A DNA stretch of 64,000 nt from Heterotrichella gracilis (Eukaryota > Sar > Xanthophyceae > Tribonematales > Xanthonemataceae), in assembly GCA_032358255.1 (NCBI GenBank), contig JAULBX010005553.1, forward strand, positions 124,001-188,000. The letters are read 5' to 3'. Both the position numbers and the translations under genes were made by a program. The stretch's first letter is position 1, and each line of letters opens with the position of its first letter. Shown here piece after piece: positions 47,601 through 58,022 of the stretch. The notes beneath the pieces are model-generated. The model ran no database searches, was not told the DNA's origin, and saw only the letters and a list, made by a program, of their open reading frames with translations.

Positions 47601-47940
47601 GACTACCTTTTCATGGCCTTGACGAGATGCCTGCACACAAGTACACCAGAAGGCCGGCTGTTAGTTGCATGTCTAGCCTAGTTTGCCATATGCATGCATG
47701 CATGGTGCTGGGGCAACTCTGAAGTACCTGGTGCAAAGCCGTGTTCCCTGCCTCGTCTTCAAAGTTTACGTCTGCATCTCCGCGGCTGAGGAGCCTCTTG
47801 CAATTTTTCCTGTTCCCTTCTGCAGCGTACAGCACAAACTTCCACGATGTCAAGTCGAGTCGACCGCTCTTGACGCCTTTCGGCGGAGCTTCGTCGTCCT
47901 TCCTCTCCCTCTTTTTCCTTTCCTTACCCTCAGAAGGCAT
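44612..47940 (-). CDS. NFKBIL1: NFKBIL1 (IkappaB-like)-type ankyrin protein
   Basis: Eight exons on the minus strand join in phase: 47940-47728, 47630-47587, 47356-47257, 46958-46858, 46762-46613, 46057-45925, 45624-45508, 44962-44612, giving 402 aa (human NFKBIL1 is 381). A basic start MPSEGKERKKRERKDDE is followed by about two and a half ankyrin repeats (residues about 30-115, with NTALHQ, ASRQGHEKVVSLLLR, NTPAHLAALGGHL), an acidic DEEDEDYGW stretch, a Glu/Arg coiled coil (EEQERDRLW) and the family C terminus ADIPWM (314-319) ... LVRWHPDKF (351-359). The family is widespread in eukaryotes and has been linked to mRNA processing and NF-kappaB-like control. Algae lack NF-kappaB, so an RNA-related role is more likely (inference). 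Confidence 0.85.
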
Positions 47941-48939
47941 AACCTAATACTGGAGCTCATCTGCTTTGAGTCCAATCAAGGTGGCAACCCACATGGGCTC
48001 TGGCATGAGGTTAACGCCCAATACGGTTTAGAAACTCTGTGGAAGTTGACAAGCGCAAGCACAATTCCCCGATGTTGCACATAAGGCTGGTGCAAGCACT
48101 TTCGTTAACAAGCAAGGCCTGCACCTTTATCTAGCTGGACGTCAACTTTGAACTGGGTGCTGTGCCTGTGAAACCAATTTATCATTATTCCATAATGGGC
48201 AGTCTGCGTCCACTGTTACTTCAGCTTGCTGTGCTCAGCAAGTGTTGCAAACCCACGAAAAACCACAAACCACCTCGATATTTTATTTAGGACAGCGTTC
48301 AGCAACTCTTGGTTAACGAGCGCAACGACCTGGAAACGGAGTTGGGTTAGCGTTAGGGTGGGATGCCGCAGCATCGAGTCAATACGGAGTCTTGACACAG
48401 CGCCCAGGTAATTCGTGTCTAAAGAATAACAACAATCGTTTTTTTTCAGGCCAAAGCTGTCCGATTGCGGTTTTAAAACCGCTGCATCCGTCACGCTGTA
48501 TATGCATGCATGTGCTGTTGACATCAGGTTGATGTGCTTGCACTTGCTTGGCCTGTTGAGCAGGCACTACTGTATAATTAACCATTTTGGTCAATTCATA
48601 AATTCAATACAGCGCCATATGTATCATTACGCCGAATACGAGTACCTATTTTCCAGATCCACAGAGGACATCTGTCCCTGGGTAGCATGCAACTAAACAT
48701 AATTTGCCGCCCCTGTTTCCTGCAGATTTAAAATATTTGAGCACACGGAAGCTTAGCAATGCTCATACATCTGCACTTGCTGTGGGGCAATCCACAATCA
48801 GTTGGGGTCCCAAGGACCAGCCAGGAATGTAATCTCCTATCCCAGTCATAGACCATCACCCGCTTGCTAATCGCCAGCAGTCAGCCCACCCTCAACCACC
48901 CATGGCGCTTCGGTAGCCACCAGCAGGCTTTGCAACCCG
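47941..48939. other. Divergent promoter region with a short upstream ORF
   Basis: Separates the NFKBIL1-like gene and the glycosyltransferase. No gene is seen. A four-codon ORF (MALR, 48902-48916) sits 23 bases before the glycosyltransferase ATG and would be translated first if the leader includes it. Confidence 0.5.
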
Positions 48940-51900
48940 ATGCTGTCCCCAACAGCACCCTCCCGCAGGGGGGGGCGAAGGCGCAGGCGCTGGGTGGTCC
49001 CCACCACCGCGCTGCTGGCACTCATTTTTTTTTCGGGCGCCTTTCAGCAGCTACGCCTCAGGATCTTCACAGGCCACCTCTTCCCGCACCACGCGGACTT
49101 CCATCCTGTGCATAAGGCGGGGCATGCAGTGACAGAACATAAGACAGAGAATGCAGTGACAGAACAGCGAGGCGGGGGGGCTTCAAAAACCTCGCAAGCC
49201 CAGCTGGTAAGCAGGCGCTCGGCATGTGGCCACACTTGCCTGCATCCAGGCTTGGTTGTTAAAAATAGTTGGGATGCAATGCCATTAACATGGGATTAAG
49301 ATCCTTTGCTGCGTTCCCCCCTGTGCCATGCGGAGCAAATTTGAGTTGCGCTGTGAATTTCAGTCACAAAATCAGTATGCTTATACCAGTGGCTGCATTC
49401 GGCACCGCCCGTGGTAGTCTTCACCATGGCAAATGTGGCACATTGCCATGCACATTGCAATGTACACCAACGAAAACCCTGCCTAGGGTCCATCTTGACC
49501 CTCCCCACCCCCTTCCCCCCCCACTGTCCCACAGGCCACCGGCAGCGCCGCCATGCAGGTCAAGGTGGTCATCCTACTCAAACAGCAAAAGTGCATAAAG
49601 TGGGTGCGGGACGACGAGGAGGGTGCGTGCTTGGATGCCCTCATGGATGCATGCCCCAGCGCTGTGCTGCACCCCACACCGCCCACATGCTTGCGCGCAG
49701 CCCTGAGGAGTAGCAAGCAGTGTGAGCTGGCGGCGGGGCTAGCGCCGCACTACAAGGAAACGTGCGTGGCGGTGGAGGTTGCACGTGGACGTGTGCAGTC
49801 GCATGGTTTTTGAATGATACTGCATGTAGTCGCAATGCGCATGATTATGGAAAGTGGCATGAAAACACACGTGGCAGTTCCCAGTCCACATGGAAGTGCG
49901 GGTTGAGTCATTGCACTACAAGGGGACGCGCGTGGCTGTGCGGATACCGCCAGGTGGCGCATGTGACCTTCTGCATTTGCATGATACAGCACGAGGCAAT
50001 TCCCAATCGCTTGGAATGCGTTTTGCACGGCACTGCGCAGTGGCGACATGCACATGCGCATGCGCACCTGCGGGGCACACCATGGGTACCTTTGGGCGCA
50101 TGCACACGTATGCACCACAGGCAGCTAAAGGAAAACACTTGTTGCAATTCCAGGTACATGTGGTGCGCAGTTTCATCTGCACAGAGCAAGGTGCTATGGC
50201 ATGTGCATGTGCATGACACACAAGTACAAGTCTGCATTTGTAAAGCCAAATGCATGTCATGCGGCTGTGCGCATAGGTGTGCAATCGCCATGTGCCACAC
50301 TCGCCACCCTTCCCCCCACATGTCTAGGTGGATGGCTGCCTTCCAGCGCGCCATACCCTTCCTGCAGCGCCTGGGGTGGACCGACATCATCGCCGCCACA
50401 CCCGCAGACAAGATGGCGCTGGACTCGGCACAGGTAGGGTTGAGGGTTCAGAGGGCAGGGGGCAGGGGCTAGAGTTTGGGGTGTGGGCAGGGGCTGGGCC
50501 TAGGGCCAGGGGGCAGAGGAGGGGCTACGCTGCAGCACACAATCACCCCAACACCTTTGTGTGCTATGTGATTGAATCGCTGTTGCGAAGAGCCTCCACC
50601 ACCCGTTTGTCCTGCCTCCGCAGGTGATCATCACCACCTACACAAAGAACACACCCGCCCTCATGCGCCGACACCGGCATGCCCACTTCCTGCTGCTGGA
50701 CAAGGGGGATGATACGACACCCCTGTGGAGCTTCGAGGGGTCAGGAGGTAATGTTTAAGTATATATTTGTTTTAATATAAATATATTTTGATTCAGTACA
50801 AGTTGCCTTTAAGTAGCTACTCACCCGGCTCAAAGCTCTTACAATTGCAGATGTTTTGGCAATCCTAACAATATGAGCATAATTTGTTAAAAAGATTCCA
50901 ACTAGTTGTTTCAAAAGATACCAAACTTCTTAACCCGCCGACACCCACATCCATTCCCACATCCACACCCGTACAGGTCTGGGGCTTAAAGGCCTGCTGG
51001 CAGACAAGCGGGTCATCGCCCTGGTCAAATTCGCCACATTGCGTCCCCCCTCCCTGGTGAACGGGCCCTTATTCCAGGGCAGGGCCTCCCTGGCCATGCT
51101 GCCCTCAGCCACGCACACCACCCAGCGGCGGCCGGTGCTGGGCAAGGGGGAGCTTGATAAGGTGGGTGTTGCATGGGTGGGGTGGGGGGTGTTGGGGTGC
51201 GGTGGGGGAAGGGAGGGAGGGCATGTGTGTATGCAGGTGTGCATGTTCCATGGGTAGCTGTATGGTCAAGGGTGAGAATGGGCGTCATGGCGTTCCATCG
51301 CCATGCCATGTTTCAGCCCTTGCAAGGCACACACACCAGAGCATGGCGAGCAGTTTTCCATGAAACCCACTCTCAACTGCATGCCGACTTTGGACCCTTC
51401 CCCCCCAGAGCCATCGCAAGGCCATGGAACCCTAGCATCTCCATGCAAGTTCTGCCAATGTCATGCAAACCCTACCGGCGCCATGCATACCATTCCCTCC
51501 CCTCCCCCGCAGATCCGCGCCCTTGTCCCCGTCCCCTTCATGTACCGCTACCCCCTGGAGTGTGGCGGCGCAGCACTGCACCACCTGGATTTCCTCCCCT
51601 TCTTCACGCGGCCAGACACCTGGCGGCCCACCCCCCTGGCGCAGCGCAGCATTGACCTCATGTTTGTGCCCCACCAGGGGAGCAGCGATGTGGTGCGGGA
51701 GTACAGGTGAGGGAGGGGCTGGTTGGGCGCAGGTGGGGAGGGATACGATTGGAATCCTGGTCACAGCTGGGGAATGAAGACTGTGCAGGGTTTGGTGCAA
51801 AATCTGTTGAGTGGAATACGGTTGCGCCAATATATATTCAGATTAGAACAATATGAGTTTCTTTTTATTTTAATTGAGGGATACATTCATCAGAAAAATC

Positions 51901-52805
51901 AACAGATTTTCATTATCTTTCAGTCTCCCCCGCTAGTTATGAAAAATGAAAAGAAAATAAACGCCAAAGGCGTGCATAAGGCGGCATAGCAATTATGCAT
52001 AGCCCCCACCCAAAAATGAGGGATATTAAGGGAGTAGACCAATGCAAATGGTGTCATCCCCGTTGGCCTGGAGCCATGCATGAGCCCAACCCTGCGAGGT
52101 GCGACAACAGACATGCACATGGCTCACTGGATGTCCCATTCCTCGTTCCTGCAGGGACCTGGCGGCAGCGGCCGTGCGGCGGTTGGGCCGCAGCTACAAA
52201 GTATGGGCGCCCAAGCACCACAGCAACCACACCGAGTACCTACACGCGCTGGCCAATGCTAAGGTGAGGGGGACAAGCGTTGGTGCGGCTCTGCCGGAGG
52301 GGACCACATGTCTGTAGGGTTTGGTAGATACATGCATTTCAATTTCAGTTCAGAGATACTAGATACCAGATACCAAATATGTATATCCTTCTTTCAATGG
52401 ATAATGCATGGTATTGGTGCCTGCGGAGCCCCATGGGCGTTAACGTCCCCCCTCCTTCCACAGGCAATCTTCTCCCCCCTTGGCCTCGCCGAGTGGTCCT
52501 TCGAGGACTTTGAGGCCACCATGGCGGGCTGCCTCGTCATCAAGCCAGCCGCAGACACCATCCTCACCTACCCAGACCTCTACTCAGGGGAGGCAGCGCT
52601 CAGCACCCGCCCCGACCTCAGTGACCTTGACAAGGTGGTGGGATGGGTGGTGGCGGAGGCGGGGGGGGCGGCGCAGCGGCTGGTGGGGGCGGCGCAGGCG
52701 GCCATGCAGGAGTTTGCGCACCCAGCGCGGTTTGCGGGGGATTTGTCTGAGGTGCTGGAGCAGGGGCTGAGGAGCGCGGGGGTGGCGGCGGAGGCGATGG
52801 ACTGA
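48940..52805 (+). CDS. Type II membrane glycosyltransferase, exostosin-like C terminus
   Basis: Eight exons join in phase: 48940-49206, 49535-49761, 50328-50433, 50624-50747, 50977-51161, 51513-51706, 52155-52263, 52464-52805, giving 517 aa. A cytosolic basic patch (RRGGRRRRRW, 9-18) precedes one signal-anchor helix (about 18-35), the layout of Golgi glycosyltransferases. The C-terminal SPLGLAEWSFEDFEATMAGC (408-427) and the following VIKPAADTILTYPDLY match the fsPxGxGE...DFEAxxxGCxxIKP...TYPD block, which binds nucleotide sugar in exostosin-like/GT-B enzymes. Upstream HYKET|WMAAFQRAIPFLQRLGW and LLLDKGDD segments fit the N-terminal half. The substrate is unknown; wall glycan or glycoprotein synthesis is likely. 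The exon 2 donor was chosen as AC|GTGCGT because only this phase fits exon 3. A four-codon upstream ORF is present. Confidence 0.75.
49747..50170 (+). repeat. Degenerate exon-derived repeats in glycosyltransferase intron 2
   Basis: The end of exon 2 plus the donor (CACTACAAGGAAACGTGCGT) reappears at about 49914-49937 as CACTACAAGGGGACGCGCGT, still readable as HYKGTRVAVR next to the exon's HYKETCVAVE. Flanking words (GGCAGTTCCCAGTCCACATGG, GGCAATTCCCAATCGCTTGG, GCAATTCCAGGTACATGTGG) recur every roughly 100-150 bases. This looks like an old tandem duplication that started at the exon end. Confidence 0.55.
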
Positions 52806-52990
52806 GAGGTCTAGGGCGGAAGGGGAGGAAAAGGGGGGGGGGGGGAAGGGGGGGCGGAAGACCCCAGGGGGAGACCCCGAGGGTCTTTCAGCTGAATTGT
52901 AACTTTGCCACATTCTTGCCAGTCACAAGCGTCTCCTTGCCGCTTCAAAAATGGTGAAAAAGGCCTCAAGAAGGCAAAAAATAACTTGAC

Positions 52991-52997
52991 AAAAAAA
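52991..52997 (-). terminator. Pol III T-run terminator of tRNA-Leu
   Basis: Seven T on the minus strand, two bases after the tRNA 3' end, the standard RNA polymerase III stop signal. Confidence 0.85.
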
Positions 52998-52999
52998 CA

Positions 53000-53079
53000 T
53001 GACACCAGTGGGATTTGAACCCACGCCCGTGAGGACCAGAGCCTAAATCTGGCGCGTTAGACCACTCCGCCATAGTGTC
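53000..53079 (-). tRNA. tRNA-Leu (anticodon UAG)
   Basis: The minus strand folds as a class II tRNA. The acceptor stem GACACTA pairs with TGGTGTC and has discriminator A; the A box is TGGCGGAGTGGTCTAACGCG; the anticodon stem CCAGA/TCTGG closes the loop TTTAGGC with anticodon UAG; the long variable arm TCCTCACGGGCGTGGG runs into the B box GGTTCAAATCC. Leucine identity is supported by the variable arm and discriminator A. No intron. It lies between convergent genes and ends in a T-run. Confidence 0.95.
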
Positions 53080-53804
53080 CAGAGCATTGGGCGATTTGGA
53101 TTTTCCTGGGGTTCAAGAGCGGCTCACACCAGGTTTGCTAAATCTGTTTCCTCGGGATGTTGAACCCGCCCTCAGACGAGTCAGGGCTCTTATAATCATA
53201 TCGATATGACAGCATAACGCGAGGGCGGTGTGGCTGGTGCGGCGCCGACGGCGCCGCGCCGTGTCCAGGGTGCTGTGACAGCCTCGTTTGCCTCTGCCTG
53301 CAGCGCGCGCGAAACCTTGCATGCATGCACAATGTCACGCAGCCCAGTTGCTTGTAGTGTAGACCAGGAGACTCCCAAAGTGCGGACAACCGATTCGTTC
53401 AGTTATTGACAACCAATCACTGTAGTTGCTGAGGTGATATTCTCACCCCATTGCCCTGGCACTGAAGTGAAACTTGCAGTTGCGCGAAGGTATCCCTCGC
53501 AGGGTGCACCAATATATGTGTGTCAAGTTACATAACAATCCATTACAAAGACAACAAATGTCAACCCAGTGGGTGCTGTCACACCACAATTGTTTTATGT
53601 GGCTGCAGCACTGCACATATGTGTAAGCACATAAATAAGCAAACGAATGAAGGCGTCAATTGTCACAGTTACAGTGCACGCCAGTCCACATACTACTCTT
53701 CTCTGCGCCAACACACACACCCCACCACAGCAGCATGTCCCACCATCAGCAGCGCCCCCCACCCAACCGACCCGCCGTTCCCGCCACACGCCGCCAACAC
53801 GCCA
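53080..53804. other. Spacer between tRNA and F-box/LRR gene
   Basis: Expected 3' UTR of the F-box/LRR gene and upstream flank of the tRNA. A GCGCCGACGGCGCCGCGCC stretch near 53240 can form a small hairpin. No gene is seen. Confidence 0.5.
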
Positions 53805-56361
53805 CTAGCGGGCTGGGCGCACGGAATGAAACCCAAGTACACCCTCATCGTGCACCAAACCCACCGCACTGATGCCGCTCAACCTCTCAGTGCCACCCGC
53901 GGGTGACAAATTCTCCTTGAGAGCCTGCAGCCTGGCCCCCACAAAAGCTTCACACAGCCTGAAGATGGTAAGATCCACCTCACCCCTCCCATGGTCCCCC
54001 ACACCACCACCACCACCACCACACCAGCTACCTGTTGGGCGCACATATGAACCCCAGGTACACCCCCACCGTGTACCACACCCAGCCGCGCTGCCGCCGC
54101 AAGATCTCCGTGTGGCGGCTGCGGGTCACCAGCCCCCCCTTCAGCTCGTGCAGCCTGGCGCCCACCAGGGCACACGCCGCCACCAGCGGCCCCGCCATGC
54201 CCACCGCATACCCCATGGTCACGCACATCACCGCCTTGGCCACGGGCTGCACCAGGCTCCTGCGGTTGTAGCTGTTGCCGCTCAGACCCAGGCTGTGCAG
54301 GGTCCTGCTCTTCAGCACCTGTGCCAAAAATGTCCACCCTCATGGCCAGCATTTCCAAATACAACAAAAATTGGAAGGGAGGAAAGCGTGCAATTCAAAT
54401 TCAGGGCGGCAGTCAATTGGTGGTTGGTTTGACCCCAATGATGGTAATGCGAGTCAAAAGCATGACAAACTACCAATAAAATAATAAAGGCAAGTTCCAA
54501 CATCCCCTACCTGCGCCGGCTGGCCTTCCAGGGAGTTGTTCCCCAGGTGGAGGATCTGGACGGACTGGAGCAGGGGGCACGACACGGGGAAGGGGAAGGA
54601 GCGCAGCTGGTTGGCCGCAAGGTTGAGGTGGGTGAGCTGCAGGCGATCCAGCCCTGGTGGGGCGCTGGTGAGCAGGTTCTGGCTGAGGTTGAGGTCCTTG
54701 AGGGCGGGGAGGGCGTCTGCCCCGATGGACACCTCGGTGAGGTAGTTGTTGGAGAGGTCCAGGTGGGTGAGGTGGCAGAGGGCGGTGGAGTTGCACAGCG
54801 GGGCCACGCCCAGCAGCTGGTTGCCGGTCAATCGCAGCTCCTGTGGGGAAGAAATATTACTCAAAATTCTTGAATTTATTTGAAATCACAAATGGCATAT
54901 CGCCTGCCAAGGCAGAGCTGGCTGAACTGCTGGATGGATGCGCTCCAGTGGTGCCGCCTTGCCTCACATGCGCTCCAGAGCCAGATACGTGCCCTCCAGC
55001 AGTACAGCCAGTACAGCGGTCAGCTTGCGCTAGTTGCAGAAGGCGTGTAAGTAAACAAGTAAACAGCCACTGCAGTGGGATGGGACAAAGGCACTTCTTA
55101 GGGTTTAGGGTCTTGACCACGGGAACCAAGTACCGACCCCACCTGCAGGGACGACAGGTTGGCGAGCGGCGAAGGCTCCATCCATAGCTGCATGCAGGCG
55201 GACACAGTCAGCGAGGTGAGGTGCGTGAGCAGCGCCATGGCCTGAGGCACCGCCATCAGGTCCTTGATGGAGGCAAGGGTCACCGCCCGCAGGCGCGGCA
55301 GCTGGCCCAGACTGGCAAACACCATCTCAACATCCAGGGCGTCCTCAAACGCCATGTGGCGGAGGGAGACCTCCTGCAGGGCTTGCAGGGTGAGCAGGCC
55401 CACGGGCGAGAGGTCAGCTGTGGTGGCGTCGCCGGCGCCACACAGCTCCAGGGATTGGAGTCTGGTGAGGGGCGCAAAGAGGGTGGCTGGCGCGCGCATG
55501 AGCGTGGGGTCTGAGGGGGGGTCTGCGGGCGTGTGGGGGCCTGGGGGTGGCTTGAGCTGCAGGAGGAGGGTGAGTATACCGGGCGCCAGCAGTGCCCTGG
55601 CCCAGCAGCTGCTGTCATCCGCCGTGAGGTGGAGGGTGTGGAGGTTGGGGAAGGCAGCCAGGGGGAGGGCGGTGGGGGGTTGGGCACTGCAGGCTTGCAG
55701 CCGAAGGTCCATGTGGGAGAGGCTGGTGGGTAGGTTGGCTAGCAGGGAGTGGATGCTTTGTGGCTGGCTGGAGTGCTCTTCCTCATTGCGCAGGTCGTAG
55801 CCCGCAAGCCTGAAGGTGTGCGCGGCTGGGGAGAGGAGGGCCAGGGCGTTGGGGAGGGCTGTGTATGCATGTGCGGGTGGTGGTGGGGGGGCCAGGGCTG
55901 CACAGTTGATGTCCACGTTGGACCAGCAGGGCGCCTGGGCTGCGCGCCTCCAGTTGTGGCACACCAGGCGGACGGTGGGCCTGTGAGGGGAGGTGCCGGA
56001 GGGCTTTGTGAGGACTGGGTGGGTACTGAGGGGTGCTGGTTAGGGTTTGCAAAGGGGATAGGAGCTCATCAAGCCGTTACGCTTCGTGGGACAATAGATC
56101 GTACTTCCTGAAGCTATGCAAGCAAGATGGGTCACCCGGCCTGGGTGGTAGGGCAGTGGGCCGCTTTGCAGCCCTAGTGAATTGGCAGCGTTTCACTTGC
56201 ATGCATAACCACATGCGTGCATGCACATTGAGCGGCGGTGAGACTCACCAGCACGAGAACGGGAGGTGTTCAAACACCAAGTGCAAGAGTGAGTCAGGCA
56301 GTGATGCCCAAGGGTCTTCTTCTTCATCCCTGGCGACTGATTCTAGTTGGACGAGCTTCAT
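53805..56361 (-). CDS. F-box/leucine-rich repeat protein
   Basis: Five exons on the minus strand join in phase: 56361-56249, 55980-55143, 54840-54511, 54318-54032, 53958-53805, giving 573 aa. The F-box begins near residue 20 (SLPDSLLHLVFEHLPFSC) and continues across the intron as VRLVCHNWRRAAQ. LRRs follow, degenerate at first (LTRLQSLELCGAG, LPRLRAVTLASI) and then canonical (LTHLDLSNNYLTEV, LPALKDLNLSQNLLTS, LTHLNLAANQLRSF, VQILHLGNNSLEG). The protein should be a substrate receptor of an SCF ubiquitin ligase; the target is unknown. Exon 4 codes a hydrophobic stretch (AKAVMCVTMGYAVGMAGPLV) and ends VGARLHELK...YLGFICAPN. Exon 5 is a diverged copy of that end (VGARLQALK...VLGFHSVRP), so the C terminus comes from a partial tandem duplication, or exon 5 is a decayed copy and the true end is elsewhere. 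Confidence 0.75.
53818..54176 (-). repeat. Partial tandem duplication of an LRR-gene exon
   Basis: About 150 bases at 53818-53960 and 54036-54176 are recognisably the same sequence. On the plus strand both read GGGCGCAC..ATGAA.CCCAGGTACACCC and later GAGCCTGCAGCCTGGC/CGTGCAGCCTGGCGCCCAC. The copy unit is about 215 bases including intron sequence. The right-hand copy keeps better coding character. Confidence 0.8.
55098..55110 (+). repeat. TTAGGGTTTAGGG motif in LRR-gene intron
   Basis: Telomere-like motif 32-45 bases after the splice donor of intron 2 of the F-box/LRR gene (which reads the opposite strand). Confidence 0.8.
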
Positions 56362-58022
56362 GGTTGGTGGATTCGGCTGCACGCAAGCTAGAGCGCCAAT
56401 TGCGTTGCGTTACCAACTGCGCCGCAGCGTAGTCAGCTAATGATGAGCAGTGACGCAGGCGAATTGGATAACTCGGCAGAGCAAACAATGCTCGGTGGGT
56501 GGCAAGGAAGGACACGTTGTTAGAACCACTAGCTTGTATCGATGCGCCCACATGGTTCCAGCTAGCTCAGATCGAACCCTTGACAGCAACGATGCCAAAC
56601 GACGTTGCAATTGAAAAGAAAAGGTACCTTCTGACGAATGTTTTGTCTTACAGTTTGTATTGTGGAGCGTGCGCGCCGTTGATGTCCTGATCAGGCCAAG
56701 CTTTTGCAAAGTGACCTAGGCCCGGGGTTTTGAGGGTACATATCAATCCAGCCCAAACCCCGTGCAACCGCGTTTGGTGTGACACTAAAACCCGCAGAGT
56801 GACATCCTGACTCAAGATGCACTCTCTTAAGGTGTTTCCTGCCAGTTTCTTCGTGCACTGCAGTGGTTTACCAAAACAGGGACTGAAACCTGCCCTCTCG
56901 GCATGCATCATGCCTGGCCAGATGCCTGCCGCAGATGCAGCCAGTGTCAAGGGGATCATCTCCCTGAAGGCAGTTGATTGCCGACGGAGTGCTTTCATCG
57001 GAGTCTTCAAGCTAAAAGCCATTCGAAGCCTTTCAAAAGATTGGCAATCCAGTTGTGACTTTTGGCAGGCTGTTGCCAATAGTGTGTCTAAGTTCAACCC
57101 TCACAATTAGCTGGCCAAGTTGACAAGCACAGCGCCAACATTTGCTGCCCTGCACATACTTGACAGTGACTGTCTGATTATTCCTTGAAGCATTTATTAC
57201 AAAGTCCTTCTAAGCTCCACGGCTCAACACAGGCTGTAGCCAAACATACACATGGCGCGCCAAAAATCTGGAAGTCAAATCAGGATGCGGTGTCTAGGCA
57301 TAACACCAGAAGTCATTGAGAAAATTATGAGCGTCTGCTTTAATAAAATAAAATAACCCCCATCTTCCTTCCTTTCTAACCACTGGGCATACATCACCTA
57401 CCCTGGCAAACAAGGGGAAGGGCACCCACATAGCGTTGCTGCTTCAAGTGCAGCTTTTAGGCAAGCGTTTCAGCACCAATACAGGAAAAGGTCTCAGCTG
57501 CTGCTCCAAATCACGTCACCAACAGAGAACCGTGGAATTGAACGCAACAAATACCTCAAACAAAGGACAGTCAAACAGCACAGCGGCTTCAAGAAATTCC
57601 ATAAAATATGAGAAAGGAGCAACGATGGTGTTGCGTTGGTTATGTAACACCGGCCCAAGCGGACCTGGTGCATTTTTTTAGTTGGAATACTACAGCAAAC
57701 ACATTAAAAAAATTCCCATGTCCAGATCTACGGCACACCAGGGCACATAGTTACCCCACAATGCAGTGGCACAGCCCTGATAACATAGAGTGCCTTTATT
57801 CAGTGAATAAGTGACACAAGGAAGACTCGCGTGATCACAGCTGGCAGCGCTGCGTCAACACGGCCTCTCATAAACAATGCGGCTTCCTGCTCGCTTTCAA
57901 GCCACAGCAACAAAGGGCGCTGCACACCGCACCCACACACTCCAAGTATTTATAATATAGTGGAAAAAGACTAAATACCTTGTAAATAATCCACCAAAAC
58001 AACTGCGGCCACACCGGCTCCC
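56362..58022. other. Intergenic region
   Basis: Promoter side of the F-box/LRR gene and 3' UTR of the armadillo/ankyrin gene, which lies to the right on the same strand. An open frame at 56817-57110 (plus) and its antisense counterpart show no splice sites, start context or family. Nothing else is seen. Confidence 0.5.

Noticed and set aside
56520-56600. tRNA-like B box (GGGTTCGATCTGAG on the minus strand)
   Set aside because: No matching A box, acceptor stem or anticodon arm could be folded.
56817-57110. 97-codon plus-strand frame
   Set aside because: Equally open on the other strand, with no splice or family support.
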